Of a DNA stretch of 64,000 nt, positions 6,568-14,691 are shown one piece after another; positions within the stretch are counted from its first letter, which is position 1; each line of letters opens with the position of its first letter. Made by a program: the position numbers and the translations under genes. The DNA comes from Arthrobacter sp. B6 (GTDB lineage: Bacteria > Actinomycetota > Actinomycetes > Actinomycetales > Micrococcaceae), in the NCBI RefSeq assembly GCF_001663775.1, contig NZ_KV467168.1, forward strand, positions 2,842,780 through 2,906,779, written 5' to 3'. Below the pieces are notes generated by a model. It saw nothing but the letters and a program-made list of their open reading frames with translations, ran no database searches and was not told the origin of the DNA.

Positions 6568-8460
6568 ATGACTACTTTCGCTGCCCTCGGCACGCCCAAA
6601 GCACTCGCCGAGACCCTCACCGCACAGGGAATCGTTGAACCGTTCCCCATCCAGGTGAAGACCCTCCCGGACACCCTGGCCGGACGCGACGTCCTGGGCC
6701 GTGGCCGCACCGGCTCCGGCAAGACCATTGCCTTTGCCATCCCGCTTGTAGCACGACTCGCTGAGCGGGAAGCCAAGCACTTCCGCAAGCCGGGCCGCCC
6801 CATGGGCCTGGTCCTCGCACCGACCCGCGAGCTGGCCACCCAGATCAACGCCACCATCGAGCCGATGGCCAAGGCCATGGGCCTGAACACCACCGTGATC
6901 TACGGCGGAATCTCCCAGGCACGCCAGGAAAAGGCGCTGCGCGCCGGCGTCGACATTGTCATCGCCTGCCCGGGCCGCCTGGAGGACCTGATCCGCCAGC
7001 GCATCCTGACCCTCGAAGCCGTTGAGGTCACCGTCCTGGACGAGGCCGACCACATGGCCGACCTCGGCTTCCTGCCGGTCGTGAAGAAGCTCATGGACAT
7101 GACCCCCAGCCAGGGCCAGCGCCTGCTCTTCTCCGCCACCCTGGACAACGGCGTGGACAAGATCGTCCAGCGTTACCTGTCCAACCCGCTGACCCATTCC
7201 GTGGACGATCCGCAGGCCGCGGTGACCACCATGGAACACCACGTGCTGGTGGTTAACGACCAGACCGTCAAGAAGCAGCTGATTGTTGAGCTCGCCTCCG
7301 GCGCCGGTCGCCGCGTGCTCTTCATGCGCACCAAGCACCACGCCCGCAAGCTGGCCAAAACGCTGACCGACGCCGGGATCCCCGCCGTCGACCTGCACGG
7401 CAACCTTTCGCAGAACGCCCGTGACCGCAACCTGGCAGAGTTCTCCTCCGGTGACGTCCGCGTCCTGGTGGCCACCGACGTCGCAGCCCGCGGCGTCCAC
7501 GTGGACGACGTCGAACTGGTGATCCACGTGGACCCGCCCACCGAGCACAAGGCTTACCTCCACCGCTCCGGCCGTACGGCCCGTGCGGGTTCTGACGGAA
7601 CCGTTGTCACGCTGACCCTCCCGGAGCAGCAGAGCGACGTGAAGAAGCTGATGAAGGCTGCCGGAGTCGAGGTCAACTTCGAGCGCGTCACCGCCAACTC
7701 CCCGCTGGTTGCTGAGCTCGTTGGCGAAATGGCAGACAAGATCGATCCGCGCACCCGCGCTGCACTGCTGGCCACCAAAGCCAAGCAGCAGGGCGGCGGC
7801 ACCTCCACCGGTGCCAACGCCGAACGCAAGCGGGCACGCCGCCAGGCCGCACCCACCACGGGTGGCCGCGGCGGACGTGGCGGACGCGGACGGGTCTCGG
7901 CTGAGGCTCCCCGCACCGACCTGCCCCGTGCCGAGCGCCGCGCCGTGGCCTACGAAGGCCAGGCCGCTGCCCGCAACGCCGCAGACCGCGTCATCGAGCA
8001 GAACGAAGACCGCGCCATCGCCGCAGCCGCTGCACGCCGCAACGCCCGTGGCCGTGGTACTGCAGCCTCCACGCACCGCAACGACGTCCCCGCGGCAGGT
8101 GGCCGTGCATCGGCTGGCCGCGGCTCGGACGGTCGTCCGGATTCGCGTGTCACCCGCAGCGATGCCCCCCGTGGTGGCACCGGTCGTCCGGCTTCCTCCG
8201 GCGGACAGCGTGGCGGACGCCCGGCAACGGGCCAGCGCGCCGCAGCCGGTGCCGGTGCCCGCACGGGTGGCGGACAGCGCTCGGCAGGTGCCAGTGCAAC
8301 GGGCGGCAACAAGGCCGTCTGGTCCTCCAACACCGGTGGAACGTCCGGCGGATCCTACGCCGGCAACGGCGGCAGTGGTCGGTCGAGCGATGGCCGTCCG
8401 GCGCGCAGCGGCCCCCGCCGCGCGTCAGCACCGGCGTCGAACGAACGCCGCGGCCGCTAG
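6568..8460 (+). CDS. DEAD-box ATP-dependent RNA helicase with RG-rich tail
   Basis: DEAD-box proteins unwind short RNA duplexes using ATP, for example in ribosome assembly and cold adaptation. The 630-residue protein shows the motifs in order: Walker A GRTGSGKT (46-53), PTRELA, CPGR in place of the usual TPGR, DEAD (158-161), SAT (189-191) and HRSGRTAR (332-339). From about residue 408 to the end the sequence is low-complexity, rich in Arg, Gly, Ala and Ser, with many GG and RG repeats typical of RNA-binding, phase-separating tails. The 280-base leader with an internal terminator suggests regulation at the RNA level. Which cellular RNA it serves is not known. Confidence 0.95.
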   Translation: MTTFAALGTPKALAETLTAQGIVEPFPIQVKTLPDTLAGRDVLGRGRTGSGKTIAFAIPLVARLAEREAKHFRKPGRPMGLVLAPTRELATQINATIEPMAKAMGLNTTVIYGGISQARQEKALRAGVDIVIACPGRLEDLIRQRILTLEAVEVTVLDEADHMADLGFLPVVKKLMDMTPSQGQRLLFSATLDNGVDKIVQRYLSNPLTHSVDDPQAAVTTMEHHVLVVNDQTVKKQLIVELASGAGRRVLFMRTKHHARKLAKTLTDAGIPAVDLHGNLSQNARDRNLAEFSSGDVRVLVATDVAARGVHVDDVELVIHVDPPTEHKAYLHRSGRTARAGSDGTVVTLTLPEQQSDVKKLMKAAGVEVNFERVTANSPLVAELVGEMADKIDPRTRAALLATKAKQQGGGTSTGANAERKRARRQAAPTTGGRGGRGGRGRVSAEAPRTDLPRAERRAVAYEGQAAARNAADRVIEQNEDRAIAAAAARRNARGRGTAASTHRNDVPAAGGRASAGRGSDGRPDSRVTRSDAPRGGTGRPASSGGQRGGRPATGQRAAAGAGARTGGGQRSAGASATGGNKAVWSSNTGGTSGGSYAGNGGSGRSSDGRPARSGPRRASAPASNERRGR

Positions 8461-8471
8461 GGGTACGGTTC

Positions 8472-8537
8472 TTCGCTACGCAGAATGCCGGGCGCTACGG
8501 GTATATCCGCAGCGTCCGGCATTATGCGCAGCGCGAA
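8472..8537. repeat. Long imperfect palindrome (single copy in window)
   Basis: TTCGCTACGCAGAATGCCGG (8472-8491) pairs imperfectly with CCGGCATTATGCGCAGCG and the following CGAA (8516-8537). It has the same general size and 3'-end position as families 1 and 2 but an unrelated sequence. It lies between the convergent helicase and MBL genes and may act as a two-way terminator. Confidence 0.65.
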
Positions 8538-8564
8538 TCACCAAGTGCAGCGCGAACCTGAAAG

Positions 8565-9215
8565 CTACCAGCCGCGGGCGCGCCACTCCTCAAGGTGCGG
8601 GCGTTCCGCGCCAAGGGTGGTGGGTTTCCCGTGGCCCGGGTGCACCACGGTGTCGTCCGGATACACATCGAACAGCCGCTCGCTCACATCGTTGATCAGC
8701 TGGCTGAACCGGTCAGGATCCTTCTGGGTGTTGCCCACGCCTCCGGGAAAGAGTGAATCCCCGGAGAAGATGTGGGCCGGGCCGTTGGGATCCTGGTAGA
8801 CCAACGCGACGGACCCGGGCGTGTGTCCGCGCAGGTGCACTGCCGTCACGTCGAAGCCGTCGAAGTTGCCGACGTCCCCGTGGTTCAGCAGCACGTCCAC
8901 CTTCACCGGGAGCTCCGGGGCGTCGTCCGTTCCGGCCGCCGTCCTGGCCCCGGTTGCTTCCACCAAGGCAGGCAGGGCGCGGACGTGGTCCCAGTGCTGG
9001 TGCGTGGTGGCGATAAGTTCCAGTTTGGGCGTCGCCGCAGCGTCGGTGGCGGCGTCCTGCAGCAGCCCCTGGATGGCCGGAAGGTCGTCCGCTGCGTCAA
9101 TCAGCAGTTGCGCGCCGGACTTTTTGGCGGTCAGCAGATACACATTGTTGTCCATCTCGCTGACCGAAATGCGGCGGACGGTAACGTACTGTAAGTCGTG
9201 AATGAGCGTGTCCAT
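8565..9215 (-). CDS. MBL-fold metallo-hydrolase
   Basis: A 216-residue cytoplasmic protein with the metallo-beta-lactamase fold. The metal-binding signature appears as THQHWDH (His72, His74, Asp76, His77), then HTPGS, SGDSLF and HPGHG supply the remaining ligands. This layout is that of glyoxalase-II-like hydrolases, which hydrolyse thioesters or other esters with two zinc or iron ions. ATG 9215 is chosen because TAGGCT (complement of 9223-9228) ends seven bases upstream and no ribosome site is present, consistent with a leaderless mRNA. The gene starts just downstream of the aldo/keto reductase on the same strand. Confidence 0.88.
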   Translation of the reverse strand: MDTLIHDLQYVTVRRISVSEMDNNVYLLTAKKSGAQLLIDAADDLPAIQGLLQDAATDAAATPKLELIATTHQHWDHVRALPALVEATGARTAAGTDDAPELPVKVDVLLNHGDVGNFDGFDVTAVHLRGHTPGSVALVYQDPNGPAHIFSGDSLFPGGVGNTQKDPDRFSQLINDVSERLFDVYPDDTVVHPGHGKPTTLGAERPHLEEWRARGW

Positions 9216-9240
9216 GGGCTTCAGCCTATTCAAGGCCCGG

Positions 9241-10236
9241 CTATTCACGGCCTTGGGACACCCAGGTGGGGTCCGCAGAACGGGAGCCGACGACGGCGTC
9301 CGCGGCCTGGTCCAACGCGTCCAGTTGCGCCGGGGTCAGGTCCAGGGACAGGGCGCCCAGGTTTTCGTCGATCCGGTGGGCCTTGCGGGTGCCGGGGATC
9401 GGGACCACTGACAGGCCCAGCCGCGTTCCCTGCCCCAGCAGCCACGCGAGTGCCACCTGGGCTGGCGTCGCGGCCAACTCGGCGGCGACCTTCTGCACGG
9501 CAGCCACTACTCCCCGGTTTGCGTTGGCGGCGTCCTCGGCGAAGCGGGGGATCCGGCGTCGGAAGTCATTGGCTCCGAGGGCGGAAGCGTCCACCGTTCC
9601 GGTGAGGAATCCCCGGCCCAGTGGCGAATACGGCACAAACCCCACGCCCAGGCCGGCCGCGGCCGGAACAACGTGGCGTTCCACGTCGCGGCTCCAGATG
9701 GACCATTCGCTCTGGACGGCGGCGATGGGGTGCACCGCGTGGGCTTCGGCGAGTTCCTGCGCCGTCACTTCGGACAGGCCAAGATGTTTGACCTTGCCTT
9801 GCTGCACCAGCCCCGCCATTGCTTCCACGGTTTCCACAATCGGAACGCGGAGGTCGCGGCGGTGCATGTAGTAGAGGTCGATCACGTCCGTGCCGAGGCG
9901 CTTCAGGCTGGCGTCCACTGCCTGCCTGACGTAGGCGGCGTCGCCCCTGATGTCTGTGTAGCCTTCCGCCGGCGTGCCCACGAGCGAAAACTTGGTGGCG
10001 AGCTGCACCTCGCCCCGGCGGTCCTTGAGTAACTGCGCGATGAGTTCCTCATTGCTGCCCCCGCCGTAGATGTCCGCGGTGTCGATGAAGCTGACGCCGG
10101 CATCCACGGCATGGTGCAGGGTTGTGAGCGCCTCGCGCTGGTCAACCCCGCCGTAGACCGGCGTAAGTGCCATCCCGCCGAAGCCCAGGGGACTGACTTT
10201 GAGGCCGTCGCCAAGGTGAACCAGTGGTGCAGTCAT
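9241..10236 (-). CDS. Aldo/keto reductase
   Basis: A 331-residue NADPH-dependent oxidoreductase with the TIM-barrel aldo/keto reductase fold. The catalytic tetrad is visible as Asp52 and Tyr57 (FIDTADIYG), Lys82 (ATKF) and His125 (YYMHRRD). The C-terminal VVPIPGTRK segment matches the cofactor-binding strand of the subfamily that includes YghZ/IolS-like proteins. These enzymes reduce aldehydes and ketones; the physiological substrate is not evident. ATG 10236 has GGAG at suitable spacing. The MBL hydrolase gene follows closely on the same strand, but appears to have its own promoter. Confidence 0.92.
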   Translation of the reverse strand: MTAPLVHLGDGLKVSPLGFGGMALTPVYGGVDQREALTTLHHAVDAGVSFIDTADIYGGGSNEELIAQLLKDRRGEVQLATKFSLVGTPAEGYTDIRGDAAYVRQAVDASLKRLGTDVIDLYYMHRRDLRVPIVETVEAMAGLVQQGKVKHLGLSEVTAQELAEAHAVHPIAAVQSEWSIWSRDVERHVVPAAAGLGVGFVPYSPLGRGFLTGTVDASALGANDFRRRIPRFAEDAANANRGVVAAVQKVAAELAATPAQVALAWLLGQGTRLGLSVVPIPGTRKAHRIDENLGALSLDLTPAQLDALDQAADAVVGSRSADPTWVSQGRE

Positions 10237-10403
10237 GAGTGCGCTCCGTTCATTGTGGATGTGTCCCAGCCAAGAACCCCGCCCCGGGCCGCCGTATTCC
10301 GTGCCGGGTCCCTGCCGGGCGGCCGCGCCCCGCCGCCGAGGGGTGGGTTCCCGTCGCTCCGGCCAGGGCTTGGCGCCGGGATCTCACCCCTCGCTGGTGT
10401 TAC

Positions 10404-11030
10404 CTAGCCCCAGGGGATGATCCGGTCCGCGGCCTGCCGCGTGGCCTCGATCATCGCCGCGTTGGCCTCGTCCGGGCCCGTTGCCCAGGCTTCCGCCGCC
10501 GTCCGCTCCATGCCGAACTCCACGTGCCGGTCCCCCAGCCGGCCCAGCCGCAGGGGCGGAGGGGTGTCCATGAACCAGACCTCATCCAGCTGCGCCCGGA
10601 CGTCCTTCCACTGCGGTGACTCCGCGAGCAGGTAGTTGCCTTCCGTAATCACCAGCGGCACGGACGCGGGGACGGCGATCGACGCGGCCACCGGCTCGTC
10701 CAGGGTGCGCCGGAATTCTGGGGCGTACACCACCGGCTCGTCCCGCCGCACCAGGCGCTGCAACAGCGACAGGTACCCGCCGACGTCGAACGTGTCCATT
10801 GCCCCTTTGCGCTGTCGCAGCGGTGTGCCGTCGATGATCGAGTTGCCCAAGTGGAAGCCGTCCATCGGCACCACCACGGCAACGGCCAGGCCGAACTGCT
10901 GCTGGAGCCAGGCCGCGAAGGTTGACTTTCCGGAGCCGGGCGAACCGGTGATGCCCAGCAGCGTCCGGCGACCGCCGTCGAGCCGGTGCCTGAGTGCGGC
11001 GAGCGCCTGCTGTACTTCGGGGGAGTCCAT
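10404..11030 (-). CDS. Uridine-kinase-like P-loop kinase
   Basis: A 208-residue P-loop protein of the uridine kinase/phosphoribulokinase/pantothenate kinase superfamily. GSPGSGKS (29-36) is the Walker A loop, followed by VVPMDGFH (about 53-60), the usual substrate-contacting segment, and later VITEGNYLL. Such proteins phosphorylate small molecules such as nucleosides, pantothenate or sugars; members with this DGFH pattern are usually annotated as nucleoside/nucleotide kinase family. A TAGGCT box six bases before ATG 11030, lying over the last codons of the SMR gene, suggests an own leaderless transcript. Confidence 0.85.
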   Translation of the reverse strand: MDSPEVQQALAALRHRLDGGRRTLLGITGSPGSGKSTFAAWLQQQFGLAVAVVVPMDGFHLGNSIIDGTPLRQRKGAMDTFDVGGYLSLLQRLVRRDEPVVYAPEFRRTLDEPVAASIAVPASVPLVITEGNYLLAESPQWKDVRAQLDEVWFMDTPPPLRLGRLGDRHVEFGMERTAAEAWATGPDEANAAMIEATRQAADRIIPWG

Positions 11031-11039
11031 GGCAAAAGC

Positions 11040-11399
11040 CTAAACCGGGGCGTCGGCGGCGGCGGATTTCGACGGCAGCGCCTTCAGCCCCGCCGCGCAG
11101 CCCACGATCCCGGCGATGAACAGCACTTTCAGGACGCTGAAGGGTTCGACGCCGGTGGCCATCGCCCAGGCCACCGTCAGGGCAGCCCCGATCCCTACCC
11201 AGACGGCGTAGGCGGTCCCGAGCGGAATGCTGCGGATGGCCAGCCCCAGGCCAACCATGCTGAGCGTGGCCGTCACAGCGAAGACAATAGTGGGGAGGGG
11301 GCGGGTGAAGCCGTCGGACAGGCCCAGGGCAGTGGCCCAGACGGCTTCCAGCACGGCGGAGGCCAGGAGCATCAGCCAGGCCGCGGAACGCTTGTTCAT
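11040..11399 (-). CDS. Small multidrug resistance (SMR) exporter, second subunit of a pair
   Basis: A 119-residue protein with four transmembrane helices. The essential membrane-embedded Glu18 is followed three residues later by Trp21 (VLEAVW), the pattern seen in the guanidinium-exporter (Gdx/SugE/YkkCD) branch rather than the QacE branch. The motif GTAYAVWVGIG in helix 3 is typical of the family. Its ATG overlaps the TAA of the upstream SMR gene (TAATG), so the two are translationally coupled and probably form a heterodimer, as in YkkC/YkkD. The Ala/Ser-rich C-terminal tail is short. Substrate inferred, not shown. Confidence 0.9.
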   Translation of the reverse strand: MNKRSAAWLMLLASAVLEAVWATALGLSDGFTRPLPTIVFAVTATLSMVGLGLAIRSIPLGTAYAVWVGIGAALTVAWAMATGVEPFSVLKVLFIAGIVGCAAGLKALPSKSAAADAPV

Positions 11400-11722
11400 T
11401 ACGCCACCACCTTCAGGCCAACCACGCACGCGGCTATGCCGGTGAGCAGCAGGAGGCGCGCCGCCGTCGGACGTTCCGTCCTGGTGATGATCGCGTAGGC
11501 GGACGTCAGCACCACGCCCACGCCTACCCAGACGGCGTAGGCGGTTCCGGTGGGGATGGCCTGCATGGCGATGGCCAGGCCTGCCATGCTGGCAAGGACG
11601 GCAACCAGGAAGAGGAGTCCGGGTGCGAGCCGGCGCCGGCCGGACGCCTGGAAGGTCCGGTGCAGGGCGGCGGCCCAGACGGCTTCCAGCGCCCCGGAAA
11701 GAATGAGGATTAACCACGACAT
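11399..11722 (-). CDS. Small multidrug resistance (SMR) exporter, first subunit of a pair
   Basis: A 107-residue, four-helix membrane protein. Glu13 and Trp16 (ALEAVW) give the Gdx-type active-site pattern, and GTAYAVWVGVG marks helix 3. An AAAGGATC ribosome site precedes ATG 11722. Paired SMR genes usually encode antiparallel heterodimers in which each subunit has a fixed orientation; the differing Arg/Lys content of the loops in the two proteins is compatible with that. Guanidinium exporters are often preceded by guanidine riboswitches. None of the known consensus cores was recognised in the 140 bases upstream, although a GGCCAC-CAAC-GTGGCC hairpin is present. Confidence 0.9.
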   Translation of the reverse strand: MSWLILILSGALEAVWAAALHRTFQASGRRRLAPGLLFLVAVLASMAGLAIAMQAIPTGTAYAVWVGVGVVLTSAYAIITRTERPTAARLLLLTGIAACVVGLKVVA

Positions 11723-11864
11723 GACAGATCCTTTGGCCAGTCTTGTCGCGTGCCGGGTACTGAACCGTCGTCCGGAGGGTCCGTTGCGGAGCCTTGGTTC
11801 CAGCGTAGCAACGCCCGACGGGGTGTGGCCACGTTGGTGGCCAACCTCACCGCCGGGGTCCCCG

Positions 11865-11930
11865 CCCAACTAGGTAGCAGCAGATGTCGTTTTGAGCCCT
11901 TATAACGACATCTGCTGCGACTTAGTTGGG
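11865..11930. repeat. Dispersed palindrome family 1, copy c
   Basis: CCCAACTAGGTAGCAGCAGA (from 11865) pairs with the complement ending GTTGGG at 11930; total 66 bp, identical in length to copies b (outermost base excluded) and d. It lies between the ferritin and SMR genes, both on the minus strand. Confidence 0.88.
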
Positions 11931-11942
11931 GGCGGCGGACGT

Positions 11943-12473
11943 TTAGAGGGTGCCGCCGGCGGCTTCCGGGGCGGAGGAGTCGCGGCCGCCGTCGCCGATC
12001 GTTTCCCGGGCGATGAAGTTTTCGATGTCGAAGAGGTTGTCCGCGCGTTCGGCGATGTTCAGCAGCGTGGTCATGGACGCGACTTCCTCCACCTGCTCCT
12101 TGAGGAACCAGAGCATGAACTGTTCGCCCAGGGCATCGTCCTCGGAACGTGCTGCGCGGAAGAGGGCCTCAATGTGGCCGGTCACTTCCTTCTCCTGCTG
12201 CAGGGCAAGGGCCAGCGGCTCCGTCACCGTGGAGAAGTCGTTGCGTACGGTGGGGACGCCCGGGATGGTGAAGGGGATGTCGCGGTCCAGCATGTACTGC
12301 ACCATCATCATGGCGTGGTTCCGTTCCTCCACCGACTGCCGGTAGAAGTAACGGGCCAGCTGCGGAAGGTCCTGGTTGGCGAACCAGGTGGCGACGGCGA
12401 TGTACTGCTGCGATGCGGCAAACTCGTTGCCGATCTGGGTGGACAGAAGCGTGTTGAAGGATGTGGAGGTCAT
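11943..12473 (-). CDS. Bacterial non-haem ferritin
   Basis: A 176-residue ferritin that would assemble into a 24-subunit iron-storage shell. Ferroxidase ligands are visible as Glu17 (GNEFAAS), Glu50 and His53 (VEERNHA), and further acidic residues in LKEQVEEVA. The C-terminal 20 residues are an acidic, disordered extension, as in the mycobacterial BfrB type. No Met haem ligand of the bacterioferritin type stands out. TAGACT (complement of 12480-12485) ends six bases before ATG 12473, so a leaderless transcript is likely. An IdeR/DtxR-like box 57 bases upstream suggests iron-dependent activation, as known for mycobacterial bfrB. Confidence 0.93.
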   Translation of the reverse strand: MTSTSFNTLLSTQIGNEFAASQQYIAVATWFANQDLPQLARYFYRQSVEERNHAMMMVQYMLDRDIPFTIPGVPTVRNDFSTVTEPLALALQQEKEVTGHIEALFRAARSEDDALGEQFMLWFLKEQVEEVASMTTLLNIAERADNLFDIENFIARETIGDGGRDSSAPEAAGGTL

Positions 12474-12529
12474 AGCCCGAGTCTAGGAGCGGCACCTGCG
12501 GCTGACCAGTGTGGAAAGGCTCAGATAAC

Positions 12530-12548
12530 GAAGGCGAGCCTAGCCTGC
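12530..12548 (-). promoter_or_regulatory. Candidate IdeR/DtxR iron box upstream of ferritin
   Basis: Read on the minus strand the 19 bases are GCAGGCTAGGCTCGCCTTC. Against the IdeR consensus TTAGGTTAGGCTAACCTAA the inner positions AGG-TAGGCT--CCT match (12 of 19), while the outer flanks do not. The box lies about 57 bases upstream of the ferritin start and overlaps the 3' end of hutD. The position is suited to activation rather than repression. Confidence 0.45.
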
Positions 12549-13163
12549 CACCCTGTCAACCGAAACCACGGCCAGGAACCCGCGGCCCAGGATTTCCGGG
12601 GAGCGGACGTCGGAACCAACGACGGCGTCGAAGCGGCTCAGTGCCTCCGGTTCGGCTGCCGGGCCTGCTTCAGCCCCTTCCGTGCCGCCGTCGGTATCGG
12701 CCGCGGCGCCGGGGCTGACAGTGCCCTGGCCCTGCAGCAGCACCGCCAACTGGCCCTCGAAGACCGGGTGCGCGCGCTTTTTGGAAAGTTCGACGATGGA
12801 GGTGTAGCCCTTGAACGCATCCGTCCTGGTGATGACGTTGAGGTTCCGGATGTCGCCGGTGGGGAGGGCGCCGTGGGCAGCGGCTTCGCCGGAGAACCTG
12901 AACGGCCGGTACTTCTCCAGGGGATGCTCTGCACCGTCCACGGTCAGCAGGAGCAGCTCACCCTCGATCACCGTGAGGACGCGTTCCATGCCGGGAAACG
13001 GCGAGAAGTCCCCGGCTTTGGTGAGCTCGGCAATGCTGACCCGCCAGTCCCAGGCCCCGTCCTGCGCGGAGGCCGCCTGCGGATGGCTGGCGAGTTCGCG
13101 GGTCACCCCGCCGCCGTTGCGCCACGGTTCGGACCTGAGTTCTGCAAAGCGGATGATCTCCAT
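12540..13163 (-). CDS. HutD/Ves family protein
   Basis: A 207-residue protein with the bicupin-like HutD fold, recognised by the N-terminal RFAELRSEPWRNGGGVTRELA, the DWRVSIAELTKAGDFSPFPG segment and the C-terminal GRGFLAVV. HutD proteins are thought to modulate histidine utilisation, possibly by sensing formylated intermediates, but no hut genes are visible nearby. Residues 150-175 form an Ala/Gly/Glu-rich insertion. TAGGCT (complement of 13170-13175) ends six bases before ATG 13163 and no ribosome site is present, pointing to a leaderless mRNA. It is divergent from the phosphotransferase relic at 13261. Confidence 0.85.
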   Translation of the reverse strand: MEIIRFAELRSEPWRNGGGVTRELASHPQAASAQDGAWDWRVSIAELTKAGDFSPFPGMERVLTVIEGELLLLTVDGAEHPLEKYRPFRFSGEAAAHGALPTGDIRNLNVITRTDAFKGYTSIVELSKKRAHPVFEGQLAVLLQGQGTVSPGAAADTDGGTEGAEAGPAAEPEALSRFDAVVGSDVRSPEILGRGFLAVVSVDRVAG

Positions 13164-13260
13164 CCGACCAGCCTAGTTTGTTGGACTACAAGTCCGTCGA
13201 GGCTTGGTCCCCTGGGTGGCCCGGCCTTGTACCATGCAGGACGCGTGGGATGCTGGGTGG

Positions 13261-13896
13261 ATGCGCCAGGGGATCACCGACGAACAAAGCCGGCTGCTGA
13301 CGTCCTGGCTGGGGAGTTACACGGTGGTGCGGGACTACTCCTGGCCCCTGCAGGGGACACCCGCAGAGAATGATCCGGAAACGTACCGCCAGGCAGGGGA
13401 GCTGCTGGGGAGCCTCCACCGGCCAGCCGGGGCCTCCCCTCACTACGCCAAAGCCCTGGCTACAAAGACCCGCGCGTGGATGGAACGCGCCCACGGGCTC
13501 CTGCCGGAAACCCAGCTCACCGACCTGGCGCACGAGTTGGACGACCTGGATCCTGGCGTGGTGCAGCTCGTTGCCACGCACGGCGACTACCAGCCACGGA
13601 ACTGGCTGCAGGACAACGGGCAAGTCAAGGTCATCGACTTCGGCCGGGCGGAACGGCGTCCATGGGTGCACGATCTTGTGCGGCTCAGCCACCAGCAGTT
13701 CCTTCACAGGCCCGGGCTGGCTGACGCCTTCCATGCAGGACTGGGCAAGACCGTCGGACCGGCCGAGGCTGAGCTGTGGCGGCTGGAAAACCTGAACCAG
13801 GCCATCGGCACGGTGGTGTGGGCCCACCAGATGGGGGACACCGCCTTCCAACAGGCCGGGCGGGCCATGGTGGAGCGCGTACTGTCCGGCCGCTGA
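13261..13896 (+). CDS. Aminoglycoside-phosphotransferase-like protein lacking the N-lobe, probable non-functional kinase
   Basis: The C-lobe of an APH/choline-kinase-type protein is intact: THGDYQPRNW carries the catalytic Asp and Asn, and VIDFGRAE the metal-binding Asp. The segment that should hold the ATP-binding lobe with its essential Lys is missing: DYSWPLQ runs directly into GTPAENDPETYRQAGELL, which in full-length relatives lie some 60-70 residues apart. This looks like an in-frame internal deletion. ATG 13261 is used; earlier in-frame starts exist at 13204 (TTG), 13216 (GTG) and 13234 (ATG). No stop or frameshift is present, so a protein may still be made. Activity is doubtful. Confidence 0.7.
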   Translation: MRQGITDEQSRLLTSWLGSYTVVRDYSWPLQGTPAENDPETYRQAGELLGSLHRPAGASPHYAKALATKTRAWMERAHGLLPETQLTDLAHELDDLDPGVVQLVATHGDYQPRNWLQDNGQVKVIDFGRAERRPWVHDLVRLSHQQFLHRPGLADAFHAGLGKTVGPAEAELWRLENLNQAIGTVVWAHQMGDTAFQQAGRAMVERVLSGR

Positions 13897-13984
13897 AGGC
13901 AGGCGTCACATCGGCGCGGGGAGCGCTTCCCTGCTAATCTCCTCCCCGGGGGGACATCACAAAGACAGCCTCAAGGAGCCGGGA

Positions 13985-14584
13985 ATGTTCGTCAAAGTCT
14001 GTGGTCTCAGTACGCCCGAATCAGTCCGCGAGGCCGTGGCAGCCGGGGCGGACGCCGTCGGCTTTGTCCTCACGGCGAGCCCGCGCGTGGTCACACCGTC
14101 GCAGGTTAAGGTGCTTCTGGGCGGTGTGCCGGAGGGGGTGGCCGCCGTCGGCGTCTTCCGGCATGAACCTGTTGCCGATGCCATTGCCATCGCCCGTTCG
14201 GCCGGACTCGGATGGGTCCAGCTCCACGGGGACCTCACCCCGGAAGACGTCAGGACGGTGCACGACGCCGGCATGAAGCTGATCAGGGCGGTCACCATGG
14301 CAGCCACCGCGGACACGTTCGCCGACTGGGGCGAGGAACTCCTGTTAATTGATGCGGCCGTACCCGGGTCCGGAGAAGCCTGGGACTACGCCTCCATGGT
14401 GGACGTGACGGCACTCCAGGACCGTAAGTGGCTGCTGGCCGGCGGACTGGATCCGGACACGGTGGCGCATGCCGCGGCAGCATCAGGCGCGTGGGGCGTG
14501 GATGTTTCCTCCGGCGTCGAGGCCTCGCGGGGGGTGAAGGACCTGGACAAGATCCGTGCCTTCGTGAAGGCCGCCAAGGCCTGA
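13985..14584 (+). CDS. trpF: Phosphoribosylanthranilate isomerase
   Basis: TrpF converts phosphoribosylanthranilate to carboxyphenylaminodeoxyribulose phosphate in tryptophan synthesis. The 199-residue TIM barrel has the expected KVCGLS with general base Cys6, AGADAVGFVL, QLHG (80-82), general acid Asp123 (LLLIDAA), GSGEAWD and the phosphate-binding LAGGLDPDTV and GVDVSSGVE loops. ATG 13985 has AAGGAG at good spacing. The gene stands alone rather than within a trp operon, which is common in actinobacteria that otherwise use PriA for this step; its presence here may reflect a redundant or acquired copy. Confidence 0.93.
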   Translation: MFVKVCGLSTPESVREAVAAGADAVGFVLTASPRVVTPSQVKVLLGGVPEGVAAVGVFRHEPVADAIAIARSAGLGWVQLHGDLTPEDVRTVHDAGMKLIRAVTMAATADTFADWGEELLLIDAAVPGSGEAWDYASMVDVTALQDRKWLLAGGLDPDTVAHAAAASGAWGVDVSSGVEASRGVKDLDKIRAFVKAAKA

Positions 14585-14691
14585 CCGTGGCGCCCTCTGG
14601 CCGGTAACCAGCGAGCGAGGGCCTCCGGGTTCAGGGGCGAATCAGGGCAGTCCCCGAGGTTTTTGTCGGACCGCCGGGGCACAATGGACAG

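Noticed and set aside
6271..8076. 601-codon open frame on the minus strand
   Set aside because: Lies opposite the DEAD-box helicase gene; produced by GC-skewed codons. Composition (Gly, His, Val rich) is not protein-like and no start signal is present.
11723..11864. Guanidine riboswitch upstream of the SMR pair
   Set aside because: Looked for the ykkC and mini-ykkC cores; hairpins exist but consensus bases do not, so it is not called as a feature.
11892..13373. 493-codon open frame on the plus strand
   Set aside because: Antisense to ferritin and hutD, which both have clear family signatures.
14657..14690. Possible further copy of palindrome family 2 (TTTTTGTCGGAC ... ATGGACAG)
   Set aside because: Only one partial arm matches; spacing and the second arm do not fit the 63-bp pattern. 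The CACAAT there is better explained as a -10 box.
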